Source: Isochrysis galbana
Lineage: Eukaryota; Haptophyta; Isochrysidales; Isochrysidaceae
Direction: 5' to 3'
Assembly (NCBI GenBank): GCA_018136815.1
Contig: CM030937.1
Span: 938,553 to 1,002,552, forward strand
Length of the DNA: 64,000 nt
Shown here: in pieces, positions 50,324-60,234 of the stretch
Layout of the letters: the number at the start of each line of letters is the position of its first letter
How positions within the stretch are numbered: the stretch's first letter is position 1
Position numbers and translations under genes: made by a program
Notes under the pieces: model-generated
What the model saw: only the letters and a program-made list of their open reading frames with translations
Database searches by the model: none
What the model was told of the DNA's origin: nothing

Positions 50324-52012
50324 TCAAGCGGCCTGCGCCTCCGCAGGTATCATACCTGGGGGTAAAGCGGTGGGGCCATGGTGCATCATGCCGGCAGGAG
50401 CAACCATCATTGGCCTGGGCATGACCATGGCACCACCGGGTACGAACATCGGTGAGGTTCCCATGGTGGCAGGCATCATGGCGGCGTGGGGATAGCCCAT
50501 GGGAGCCATCGGCATTCCCATCATTGAAGAAGCAACAAAAGGAACGGGAGGTCGCCCCATCGGCATTGCTTTGCCGGTGGGAATCGGCTGAGCCGCCGGA
50601 GCCATCGTCATGGGCGGCATCATTGCAGGGGCCATTGGCCGAACGGGGTCGTATCCGTGCTGGACTGGAATTCCGGTGGTAACCATTGGGCTCATCGGCG
50701 CCATGGATGCGTACGGGGCCGGGGAAACGACAGCTTCTGCTTGGTAGTTGTCCATACAGTACTCGGGCATCACCACACCATGCACGGGTTGCTCTCCATA
50801 CATGTAGTAGCCGTTAGGGTCCATGCTCTCCTCGGCCCCAAAGCCGGGCATACTTGGTTGGAACGTCCCGTTGCGATGTTTTGCGTTCCCACCCCTAGCG
50901 CCAGCACGTGACTTGCCGTTGGCGTACTTTGCCGAATTTCCATCCTGCTCACCGTTTGCTAGGCGCTCTCGAGGCACGGCCAGCTTCACCTCGACGCGCC
51001 TGCCATTGAGGTCGTAGTATTGTTGCTGTAAGAGTTGATCGACGGAAGATCTCTTGGCGTAGGCGACAAATCCAAAGCCTCGCGGACGGCGCGTCACGAA
51101 GTCATGCATGATCACACAGTCTGTCAGCGTACCAAACTGCAAGGGATGGGGCACGCCACGCGAGTTAGCACCATTGAGAGAGTGGGGGGGGGGGGGGGGG
51201 GGCGGAAGCATAGGAGACGACGTTGGAAGTGAGGTCGCGTACCTGCTCAAAAAAGCCGCGGAAGGACTCCTCGGTCACATCATGACCGATCCCGCCGATG
51301 AACACCTTAAGGCACGAACCCGCCTCGTCGTAAACTGGACCATAGTACTCTGTGGACTTGCTTGACGTCTTGCCATGGTTGGAGCCCCGTGAGGTTTGCC
51401 CGTTGCGAGGATAGTTCGACTTCGCGTACATGGGAGGGGCGATGGTGTGGCCATTGATCTCATGTTCCTGTAAGACAGGATGCGGGCAGCGGTAAGCCGG
51501 ATAGAGGGGGAGCAGAGGCCGTCGGGACGGCACGTCTGGGAGAGGGTCGTACTCACCTTTGAGACGATAGTCTTGGCCACCTCGGGATCCGCCACGGACA
51601 CAAACGCATACCCGCGCGGCGAGGAGGATACTCCGCGTTGTCCACGGAAGCCGTTGTTCGAGGGCGACTTTAGCACCACCTCCTCGATGGATCCGTACTT
51701 TCCAAAGAGCGTACGCAGGTCCTCGACAGTGATGCCCCAGCTCGGATCGATCCCGCCGACAAACAACTTGATTGGGGCGCCCCCCGTATCAGGAGGTTGC
51801 TGTTGGTCAGAGGCTGCCTGTTGGTTGCACTCCGCCTCGTCCTCCTCCGTCTTGTCCACCGGATCCGTCGGCGTGTGGGCCTGCTGCGGCTGAGACGGCT
51901 GAGATGGCAGCTCTGCGTTGCTCTGGCGCTTGGGATCCTCGCCACTGCTGGGTTGTTGCGGGTCGATGTGCGTGCTGGCAAGCTGCTGGCTGAGCGCGTC
52001 CTCGTTGGCCAT
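50324..52012 (-). CDS. RNA-binding protein with two RRMs (hnRNP/Musashi type)
   Basis: Three exons fit: 52012-51557, 51467-51243 and 51136-50324, with GT-AG introns of 89 and 106 bp; the product is 497 residues. After an acidic, Gln-rich N-terminus, RRM1 (about 80-160) shows KLFVGGIDPSW (RNP2) and RGYAFVSV (RNP1). RRM2 (about 200-285) shows KVFIGGIGHDV and RGFGFVAYA. The intron at 51242 splits RRM2 between its first helix (FRGFFEQ) and FGTLTDCVIM. The C-terminal ~190 residues are Met/Pro/Gly-rich with repeated PM and MAP units, a likely condensate-forming tail. Paired RRMs of this kind bind mRNA and control its splicing, stability or translation. Confidence 0.85.
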
Positions 52013-52199
52013 CGCGCTCGGCGTGCGTCCGTCGGGTTGGCTGAGCGAGAAGGGTCGGGAGAGGGAGGCTGGGGCCTGAGGGGCGGGAAGGGGTGGAGGG
52101 GTGCCTGCGCGGGTCGGCAGTGCCGTGTGTGGCAGCCCTGTGGCGTACGTGGAGAGCGAGGAGAAACCAGATCGAAGAGAGAAGAAATCAGTGGAGGCT

Positions 52200-52462
52200 T
52201 CTGCGAGCTGCGCGGCGGAAGTCTCTCGAGGCGGAGAGCGCGCGCTCTCTCTCTCCCTCGCTGGTAGAGATTAGCGGAGAGAGAGAGAGAGGGGCCACAG
52301 AGCCTGGATGCCTCGATGATGCCCTTCTGTTAGCTGTGGGCGGCGGCCTTTGCGCGGGGGGGAGAGGGAGAGAAGAGGAGGGGGCGGCTGCGGACGGGGG
52401 GGGGGGGGGGGCGGGGGGGGGGGCGGGGGGGGCGGAGCGCGTGGGGGGGGGGGGGGGGATAG
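52200..52462. repeat. GA tract and long G-runs upstream of the RRM gene
   Basis: GAGAGAGAGAG at about 52275-52292 and a G-run block at 52395-52460, within 450 bp upstream of the start codon at 52012. Confidence 0.85.
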
Positions 52463-53026
52463 TCGGTGGCTGCCACCTCGGCAACGAGGCCGGTGGGCGC
52501 TTTCCTTGACTTTACCCATCGATCCGCAGAAGAAACTCTCCTTCTCGCACCGCCACCGTGAGAAGACTTGCTCACAATCCGCACGGCGCGCCGAGGACCT
52601 GAAGCTTTGGAACTCTTCTCCGGCGAATCCCGCCGGGAGCTTCCGAGGGCGTCCCGCAGAAGCTTTTCATAAGATCGAATGGAACCCACCGAGTCTGGCC
52701 GAGAGCGGCCGTCCCGCCTTCCGACGCTTCCTCGGAGGTGGCGCCGCGACGGGCACGAAACGCGAAGATGAAGTCCAAGGAGACGTCCCGGGGGAAGTCC
52801 TTCCGAGGCGGAATCTCGAAAAACCTTCTCAGCTTCTCTCAGCAATCCGTCTGCGGCGCTTTTCCAGATCGATCGCAATCAACCACAGGGATGCTGTCTC
52901 AGGACTGCTAAGAATCTCGTCCGCGCCGCCCGGCCAACTGGTTCTCCCCCTCGGTATTTTGGCTCCCTGAAAGCCCCCTTATTATTCTATTATTGCACCT
53001 TGCTAGGGCGGTCGAACAGGGTTGTT
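52463..53026. other. intergenic, nothing recognised
   Basis: The stretch 52510-52960 is open in several frames and Arg/Ser-rich, without recognised homology. Confidence 0.35.
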
Positions 53027-53066
53027 AACTTCTAAGGGTGAAATTTCACCAAGTCGAGATTGAGGT
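53027..53066 (+). repeat. short repeat shared with 721-762 (inverted)
   Basis: AACTTCTAAGGGTGAAA, then CACCAAGTCGAGATTGAGG, is also present on the minus strand next to the 3' end of the LINE at 756. It may be part of the LINE 3' end or of a repeat used as target. Confidence 0.6.
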
Positions 53067-53478
53067 TTTATGTTTTCTCACGAGATCTACGATCTACAGG
53101 GTATTCTATTGGTAAGAAGTATATTAGGCAGAATCTTATAAGCATAAGTATAAGTATAAGCTTATAGTATAAGCTAGAAATATGCCATATATCAATATCA
53201 ATATGCACATTTTCGACGCCAACACCAACACAACCCGAAACCCGAAACCCGAAACCCGAAAACGTTTTCGCGCTCGTGCGAAATCGACGTCGACCACAAC
53301 AAAGCACCAAGGTCGCGCTGTGCGACGCGCGCCTGCGTTCCCCGGGCACGATTACCCCCAGGCAGGCAGTACAGAGCCCTGCGCAGGCGCACCGCGCACC
53401 GCGTCGCCTGCCCCCTCCACCTCGCCCCTTGCCCCTGCTGGCATCTGCTGCCAGCCTCTCGCGTGCCTGCAGTGCGCA

Positions 53479-54002
53479 TTGGCCCAGGCCACAGTTTCGT
53501 TTCGGACCCGCCCAGCAAATTTCGTTTCGAAATTTCGCACGAATTTCACTAAATTTCGGGTCCGCTCCACCCAAATTTCGGGGGTGTTTTGGTTTGCTCT
53601 CGGTTATAATAGCGCTAGCGCGCTCCGCGCGCATCGATACGCACCTAACTAACATCATACAGTATTCGCGTACGTGCTATACTCTACACTAACTATATAC
53701 AACTCATACGGACGCAATCAATAGTAAGTGCCTCGTCGTCATTGGCTCAGTGAAGCCGCCGATAATATTCCGAGTTGCCAGTTGTAACTAATTTTTATTT
53801 AGAGGGCGTCATGCGCATGCTGCGCATGCGGGGGGGAGGCGACGGGGGGGAGGGCGCTTCGTTCGGGGCCCAAATTTCGCCTCGGCGCTATGCGCCGTTC
53901 TTCAGCGCCTCGCACTTGCACCCAAATTTCGGTCAAAAATTTCGATTTTGTCGGTCCACCCAAATTTTGCAAAACATTTCGCGAAACTCTGGCCCAGGCC
54001 AA
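53479..54002. mobile_element. hAT-like MITE with 8-bp target duplication
   Basis: The inverted ends are TTGGCCCAGGCCACAGTTTC and, reverse-complemented, TTGGCCTGGGCCAGAGTTTC. AGTGCGCA is duplicated at 53471-53478 and 54003-54010. AAATTTCG recurs about eight times near the two ends. Length 524 bp; no transposase sequence is evident. Confidence 0.88.
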
Positions 54003-54387
54003 AGTGCGCAGCTGGCCGCGAGCCATCAAAATGACGGTGCTGCGCATGATGGGCTGGCCCATTACGCGCGGCACCGCCTCAGCATGGTGAGATGGGTTGC
54101 CTGCTGGCCTCCTAGCCGCGCAGACCCTCGCCAGAGCGGCCATAGGCCATAGGCCACAGGCCGCTTGTGAGGACACTGACGAGGGCAGCGACCATCGTTG
54201 CGGCCGCCATCGCGCGTCGCCGCAGGCGGAGAAAAATCAAATTGATAATTATAGTTTTGCCAAATTATAATCTTAGTAATTCTAATGTTAGTCTTCATTT
54301 CACCGCCCAAAACTCAAAAAACCAAGTAACCAATAAAGACAAAGAAAAGGAACCCACCCCCCGGGTATTATTTGCTATTTGCCCTTA

Positions 54388-54500
54388 GAGGAAGGCGGAG
54401 AGGGAGGGGGAGAGGGAGATAGGGAGACGGAGAGGGAGAGGAAGAGGGAGGGGGAGAGGGAGAGGGAGGGGGAGGGGGAGGGGGGGAGGGAGCACGGTGG
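54388..54500. repeat. GA/GGGAGA tract
   Basis: Purine-only simple sequence on the plus strand. Confidence 0.85.
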
Positions 54501-54576
54501 CAAAAGGCAAAAGGAAACGGGCAAGGGCGAGGGTCTGCCAACCACCACCGGACCCTAGCTAGATGGGAAATACGTA

Positions 54577-55530
54577 TCATTTACGCCGGCAGCTGACGGA
54601 TTGGAAGTTGCCACACCTCCAATTGGCGACGGAGAGGAGGAAGGGTTTATGGCGAGAGGCGCGGTGGGAGGAGGCCAGGATGGGAAGACGAGCTCCATTT
54701 AATCCAGAGCAGGAGCTGAAGGCGGGAGGACGGGCTTGGGTGATGGTGATGGCGAGCGCGGCGACAGAGTACAGAGTGGACATTTTCGTATTGGTATTGA
54801 GCGTGAGCGTTGGCGAGGGTGGATGTACTGGTGTAGTAGTTGAGTGTTGAGAATGCGAAACGAGCTGTTGCAGCATGCAGCATGTCCGAGAGCCTCGCCT
54901 CGAGAGTCTTTCCGATCCTTTCCGACGCAGCTTCGAGCGCAGAGCCGGCAGCCCCGGTAATCTTCTCGGAGGCCGCGGCCAGCAATGTCTCCATGTTCCA
55001 AGTTTGCGTCCCTAGTCCTAGTGGTAGTGGAAATCCTCGACGCGACAGCCGCCGCAATCTTGTTCGGGGCCTCGGCGAGCATCGCCGAGAGCCGAGAGCC
55101 GAGAGCCGAGAGCCTCACCTCGAGGTCCAAGCCGGCTGCGCTAGGCACCGTAGAGCGGTGCTCTGTATCGAACACATCCTGTACTTGGCGACGCAGTTGC
55201 CGCGTTGCCGCGGCATCTCCTGTACCAACTTGTTCAACAAGTACACCATAGAGCGCGACTTCACCACTTCACCGTCTCCTCTGTCAGCCAGGGCCTCGAG
55301 GCCTTGGTGGTGAGTGGTGAACGCGTTCGATCTCATTGTCAGCCGGGGCACCTCCGGCCGAGGCTGGAGCTTCTCCTCTGGAAGCACATGCAGGCTGGTC
55401 GGCAGCGGCTGGGGCTGGGGCTGGGGCTCTGGAAGACATCGCAACAGGCCAGACGGTGGACGGCCCGGCTGGCTGGCCGGGGGCGCCTCCGGCCTGTACG
55501 GGTGCTCTGGCTGAGAATAGTCTACATATA
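54577..55530 (-). other. unrecognised, possibly coding, amphipathic-helix region
   Basis: On the minus strand one frame reads METLLAAASEKITGAAGSALEAASERIGKTL-like apolipoprotein-type helices (about 54870-55000), and another upstream reads LSALGSRLSAMLAEAPNKIAAAVASRI. GAGGCTCTCGG phrases repeat. Further upstream a frame contains RSMVYLLNKLVQEMPRQRG. I could not join these into a gene and recognise no family. Confidence 0.3.
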
Positions 55531-55539
55531 GAAGTATGT

Positions 55540-55862
55540 GGGGGGGAGCGGGGGGGGGAGAGAGGGAGAGAGAAGAGAGGGAACAGGAGGAGAGAGGGAG
55601 AGTGAGAGAGAGAGGGGGAGGGAGCGGGGGGGGGGGGGGGGGGGGGGGGGAGAGAGGGGGATAGACAGAGAGAGGGAGAAGAGGGAGGGAGAAAAAGCGG
55701 GAGGAAAAGAGGGACGGCCAGAAAGATAAACAGAGGGGAAAAGGCAGAGAGGGAGAGAGAAGGAGAGATAAGGGGAGAGGGAGAGAGGGAGAGAGAGAGG
55801 GAGAGAGGAGGAGAGAGGGAGAGGGGTGGGTAGGGAGACAAAATAGAGACAGAAACAGAGAG
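55540..55862. repeat. GA-rich purine tract with G-run
   Basis: More than 300 bases of A and G on the plus strand, including a ~24-base G-run near 55626-55650. It ends about 65 bp before the start codon at 55927. Confidence 0.9.
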
Positions 55863-55926
55863 CCGGCTCTCACAGTGGGACGCCTCGTTCACCCGCGCTG
55901 GCCCGCCCTTCTGGCCCTCCCTCGGC

Positions 55927-57037
55927 TTGCTCGCACTGTGGATGTTGCTGCTGCCGGCGTACGTGGCCGCCAACCTCTTGCCGCTTGCGCTCCCCCCCAG
56001 CATGCCACAGTCTCAACCAATCTGCGCCAACTCGTGCCGCTTTTCTGCTGATGGGGAGTGCGATGACGGTGGGCTCAGCTCCAACTATGCACTCTGTCCC
56101 TGCGGCTCCGACTGCGCCGACTGCGACATGCGCTGGTCCGATGAGTGTGCCTCCGCCTCGATGGCACCCGATGTGCCCTTCTCGAATCGATGGTGGCACT
56201 TCAACTCCGTGGAAGACTATGTTGTCGAGATATTCCTCGCCTTTTTCTTCTGTATATGGAATTCAGTCATCTTCAGCGTCTTTCTGCCTGTGGAGATCTC
56301 CGATCGGGCCGGCTGTGTGGCTGCATGCTTCTTCACTTTGTTTTTTGCCCCCTTTGTGCGTGCACACCTGCTCCGCTCCACGACTTGGCGACATCTACGC
56401 CTGTGCCCAAGCAAACTTTCACGATTTCGCTGAGCTTGCCTATGGCCCAACCAATCGATGTCGTCCTCCTCGCCCATAGGTTGTCATAGGCGTAATAATT
56501 CCAGTCATCGCCGGACCCATCGTGATGTTCTGTGCATACGTGCCTATCTTCCTGGGGTTAGTGCGCGGGTGGCGCTGTGGCCGAAGAGCTCAAGTCGGCA
56601 TTGCTAGCTCGGATGTAGGCTATCCACCTGGAGGCGTTCGCCGACCAAGGTTCATTAGCAATCGATTTCCATGGCCACGTAGATCAAATATCCGGCATTC
56701 GGCGTGGGCAGACGAAGCTTTCCACATGCCACAGGACGCATCCCCCTCTACGGGGCGGACTGAGCTGACAGGAGTGGCCCTAGGACCGGTAGTGGCAACC
56801 GGTAGACGAGTAGAGCTTCCTCCGGATGGGGCATCGAGCTCAATTCCTGTCGTGGATGGAATTCCCATCGGACGAGCATCAGCGGGAGTTGCAGTCGGCT
56901 CGGTCACAAGATCTAGGGAGACGCATGCCTTGCAGGGAGCGCTCCAGACTCGTCTTCAATCCTTGTTCTCTTCAGAGGCTCATGAACGGATAGGTGGAGG
57001 CAGCAACCCTCGTGGGGCAAGTTCTGAGCTCTTGTGA
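55927..57037 (+). CDS. cysteine-rich extracellular module with two membrane helices
   Basis: Two exons fit: 55927-56355 and 56480-57037, with a 124-bp intron (GTGCGT...CCATAG); the product is 328 residues. It has a signal peptide (MLALWMLLLPAYVAANLLPL), then a compact Cys-rich module (PICANSCRFSADGECDDGG, then CPCGSDCADCDMR) with eight cysteines. A C-x3-C-x(n)-D-G-x-CDDGG-x(n)-C-x2-G-x-DC-x-DC arrangement recurs in secreted proteins of protists and algae. A first transmembrane stretch (VVEIFLAFFFCIWNSVIFSVF) and a second one (VAACFFTLFFAPF joined by splicing to VVIGVIIPVIAGPIVMFCAYVPIFLGL) follow. A ~170-residue Ser/Gly/Pro-rich cytosolic tail contains little structure. It may be a surface sensor or adhesion protein. 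The start could be further upstream. Confidence 0.6.
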
Positions 57038-57271
57038 GTGGCGACAGTGGTGCACGCATTCACAGTATCCAGCCGAGGCTTCAACCTGGAGTCAAACAAG
57101 ATGTTCCTGACCCCGGAAGCCGGACGCGAAAGCGATATTGAAAAGTGCCGTGCTGAAGAAGAAATGAACCCACTACGGCCTCTTATTTTTGGTGAGGGGG
57201 TCAGGGGGAGATAATAAAAGTCTCTCGGGGTCCCATGCCCATGGGATGGTGGGGGGGGGACCGGAGAAAAA
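57038..57271. other. 3' flank
   Basis: No gene recognised. Confidence 0.35.
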
Positions 57272-57325
57272 ATAGAACCTGAGGCTGCAGCCTCTTGAGC
57301 ACTGAGCCATAGCGCCACAGCGCGC
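57272..57325 (-). tRNA. tRNA-like relic (SINE head or tRNA pseudogene)
   Basis: The minus strand reads GGCGCTATGGCTCAGTGCTC, a good A box (TGGCTCAGTG). Next come a GAGGCTGCAGCCTC stem, where an anticodon arm would be, and CAGGTTCTA, the first half of a B box whose second half is replaced by a T-run. The acceptor stem cannot be closed. It is either a decayed tRNA or the 5' head of a tRNA-derived SINE. Confidence 0.35.
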
Positions 57326-57550
57326 GAGCAAGCATAAAGCGGTCGCATTGCTTGCATATGCTGCCGTAGTACGTACCTATCTATTATCGCTCCCCTCGCA
57401 AACGAGAAACGAGTCGCACAGGAGGAAGGCGAGAACTGGACCGCCAGGGGCATGTGCACCCCGCTCGACCCCGCCACCCCAACTGCCTGAGCCCCTAAGT
57501 AGAGGAGCAAGGGTAGGTGCCGCAAGGCGGGCTGGGAGGGAAAGAAAGGG

Positions 57551-57620
57551 TATGGGCGTGGCTACTGAAGCGGAGCCCCAAGGCCGTGCGTGAGGCGAGA
57601 TTTTGACAAGGTTTTTTTCT
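57551..57620 (+). mobile_element. LINE/SINE 3' end (group 2)
   Basis: GGGCGTGGCTAC, GGAGCCCCAAGGCCGTGCGT, GAGGCGAGA and then a T-rich tail match 43770-43830. Only the 3' end is recognisable. Confidence 0.5.
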
Positions 57621-57979
57621 AATCTCTTTCGTATTGGGAATCTGCGGGTACGCATGGCTTTTGCGACCAAGACCCGCACGTAGACAATAACCCCTCGGCA
57701 CACAAGCACGCGCACGACTTGCGGGCGGTGATGCTTGTGGCACACGACGACGACGAAATCTAATGACGCTCAGCCACACTCACTCCGACATGGGAAGGCG
57801 GGTGGGTTGTGCAACACTGGCGGCCGGTGACGACGACTTCGCGAAGCCTCGTGCACAGGCGCTGCAGCGATTCCGTTCGGCCCAATGCACATACAGGCAA
57901 AACACGCCCATTGAACGTGATCATTCACGCCAAGGAGCATTAGCATAAAATAAAATGGCAGAGCTGCTCGAACCAATGG
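57621..57979. other. 3' flank of eIF2A
   Basis: No gene recognised; the right side is likely the 3' untranslated region. Confidence 0.4.
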
Positions 57980-59833
57980 TCACCGCCACATTCCCTCCTT
58001 CGCAGCAGCCTGCTCCTTCTCCTCTGCCTTCTTGTGCGCAAGCTGCAGCACCTCGAGCTCCTTGCGCACAGCTTCCTCGTTGGCAACCTTGTCTAGCTGA
58101 TTCTTCTCAAGTGGCTTGCCGCCTGTCTGAAGCTCCTTGAGCTCGGCGATCTGACGCAGCTTCTTCTCTACGTTGCGCACCTTCTTCAGCAGCTTGTCGG
58201 CAGTCTCCTCGCTGGAGCTTGCAGCCGAAGCAGACTCCGCCTTGGCGGCTGAAAGCACAATGGCCGGGGCGAGCGCGCCCGCAGCTTCAGCCTCCTTCTT
58301 CTTCTTCGCAGCCTCGCGCTTCGCCTTGTTTTTGGCGGCGTTGCGGGAGCTTGAGCCTTCCTCCGGCTCGGCACCCAGCACGGGCCCCGTGCGCATAGCA
58401 GCGCTGCCGCCGCCTTCCACCGCCGCGGCTAGAGCAGCCAGGCTGGTTCCTCCGCTGGTCGCGACGCCCACGCTTGCGCCACGCGCCCCAGGTGGAACGT
58501 ACTTCTTGGGTGCGGCGGGTGCGGCCGTTGTAGCTGCCGATGCGTTCACATGGAAGCACTCGTCGCCGGGTGGCGGGAAAGACGCCGGGTCCGCTGGTCG
58601 CCAAGCGGCGATAGAAAGCTCCTCCACCTTTTCAGCGTGCAGAAGCTCTCCTGAAGGCGACCACAGCTTGTATCCATTGTCGACTCGAAGGCGAGGCCAG
58701 AGGATGGCTGTGAGGAAGTGCCTAGAATCGGGAGACCACTCGTGCGCGACCGTCATGTGCGCGTCCACCGTCTTCAAGCAGCGGAGCGTCTTTCGGTCCC
58801 AGAATGAGAGCTCGCCGCCCAAGTTGCCGAAGCCCGCCAAGATGAAGGACCGGCCATGTGGGGCCCAACGGCAAGTGTTGCGAGCTGACTCGCCAAAGTC
58901 ATGGATGATCTTGTTGCCCTTCTCCGCTGAGAAGAGAGCGGCACGTGGTGGAGAGAAGCCGAATAGGGCGCAGAACTCCGTCGAGACTGGTGACCACTGC
59001 ACGTCGTGGATGGGGCCCTCCTTGGGCAGTCGCACCATCGACGACTCGCCCTTGGCGTTCATGTAGAACAGGCCACTCGCACCATCGTACGACTTCCCAC
59101 CAGTATCCACGTCCACATGGGTGCGGATGAGCAGCGACTGGCCATCTGGAGAGAACTTGAGCTGCGCCTCGGAGGCTTTGAAGAAGGTCTTAGTGGCTAA
59201 GAAGCGACCCTCGCCAAAGTCAGGGTACTTCCAGAGCCGCACCGTCGCCGGCTGCCCCTTAAACTCAGGCACAAATGTGGCCACAAGTGGTGGCGAGCCA
59301 GCCGGAGCAAGCGCGAAGTGGCTCACTCGCTCCGCGCGCAGGCGATGCACGACGCTCTGTGAGGGCGCAGTGCCGTCGAAGAAGTGGATCTCGTTGCTGA
59401 CTGCGCGCGCGTAGATCGATTCGTCCGCGCTCCAGCGCAGTGCAGGCCACTGCCACTTCTCTCCGAGCACTTTTTGCGCAAAGCCCGTGATATACACTCC
59501 ATCCACGCACCTCCACAGCCTAAGGTTGTCGCCCTCCCCATCCACGAACTTCTCCCATGTGAGGAGATACGTCCCCTTCGGCGAGAATGCGAGCGCGCGT
59601 ATCGCCGGCCGCGCCAGAGAGAAGAGCTGAGCGCCAGTCTGCAGCTCAATCAGCCTCAACCCATCGCTCTCGACCACGGCGAGGAAGCGCCCGTCATCGC
59701 TCATGCGGGCGAGGGTTTCGACGGGCGAGCAGCTGACGCGCTCGTCCGGCAGCACGCCCGTCGGTCCGGTGCTCACAAGCTGTGTCCTTGCTCGGCTGCG
59801 TAACAGCAGCTGCGGTGCGGTGGGGGCCGCCAT
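57980..59833 (-). CDS. EIF2A: eukaryotic translation initiation factor 2A
   Basis: From the ATG at 59833 (MAAPTAPQLLLRSR) the product is 617 residues; human eIF2A has 585. The body is a WD-repeat-like beta propeller with family phrases: LRLIELQTGAQLFSLARP, LAFSPKGTYLLTWEKF, VRLWKYPDFGEGRF, VDVDTGGKSYDGASGLFY, GPIHDVQWSP, RSFILAGFGNLGGELSFWD, HEWSPDSRHFLTA and RLRVDNGYKLWSPSGELL. A disordered linker holds KKYVPPGAR, and a C-terminal Lys/Glu-rich helix (about 520-617) follows, which in the family binds eIF5B and ribosomes. eIF2A can deliver initiator or leucyl tRNA to 40S subunits at non-AUG or stress-regulated starts. It is one open exon. The in-frame sequence upstream is the CT/GA microsatellite and is not coding. 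Confidence 0.95.
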   Translation of the reverse strand: MAAPTAPQLLLRSRARTQLVSTGPTGVLPDERVSCSPVETLARMSDDGRFLAVVESDGLRLIELQTGAQLFSLARPAIRALAFSPKGTYLLTWEKFVDGEGDNLRLWRCVDGVYITGFAQKVLGEKWQWPALRWSADESIYARAVSNEIHFFDGTAPSQSVVHRLRAERVSHFALAPAGSPPLVATFVPEFKGQPATVRLWKYPDFGEGRFLATKTFFKASEAQLKFSPDGQSLLIRTHVDVDTGGKSYDGASGLFYMNAKGESSMVRLPKEGPIHDVQWSPVSTEFCALFGFSPPRAALFSAEKGNKIIHDFGESARNTCRWAPHGRSFILAGFGNLGGELSFWDRKTLRCLKTVDAHMTVAHEWSPDSRHFLTAILWPRLRVDNGYKLWSPSGELLHAEKVEELSIAAWRPADPASFPPPGDECFHVNASAATTAAPAAPKKYVPPGARGASVGVATSGGTSLAALAAAVEGGGSAAMRTGPVLGAEPEEGSSSRNAAKNKAKREAAKKKKEAEAAGALAPAIVLSAAKAESASAASSSEETADKLLKKVRNVEKKLRQIAELKELQTGGKPLEKNQLDKVANEEAVRKELEVLQLAHKKAEEKEQAAAKEGMWR

Positions 59834-59849
59834 CGCACCAAGACCACTC

Positions 59850-60135
59850 GCCTCTCTCTCTCTCTTCTCTCTCTTCTTTTGCCTCTCACTCCTCTCGGTT
59901 CTCCCCCCCCCCCCCCCCCCTCTCTCCTTTCTCCTGTCTCTCCTCTCTCTCTTCCTTGTCTTCTTTTTTCTCACTCTTCTCGAACTCTCTCTCTCTCTTT
60001 CTCTTTGCCCCCTTTCTCTCTCTCTCTCTCTCTCACTCACTTTCCTCTCTCTCCCTGTCTCTCTCCCTCTCTCTCTCCCTTTCTCTCCCTCCCTCTCTCT
60101 CTCCCTCTCTCTCTCCCCCTCCCTCTCCCGCACGG
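59850..60135. repeat. CT tract with C-run upstream of eIF2A
   Basis: Almost 280 bases of C and T on the plus strand, starting about 20 bp before the start codon, with a long C-run at 59905-59920. It probably spans the 5' leader and promoter. Confidence 0.9.
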
Positions 60136-60234
60136 GGGGGGGCAGGGGCACGGGGCCGAGTCAGCTTTCACCCCCACGAGTCTCCCGACCAGCCAAACAC
60201 CCACGAGGGCTGTTTGGCCCAAACTATTTAGGGC

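Noticed and set aside
53590-53650. hAT transposase tail in the 53.5 kb MITE
   Set aside because: LGYNSASALRAHR only loosely resembles LRYNSNKR and is oriented away from the nearer end, unlike the proven copies.
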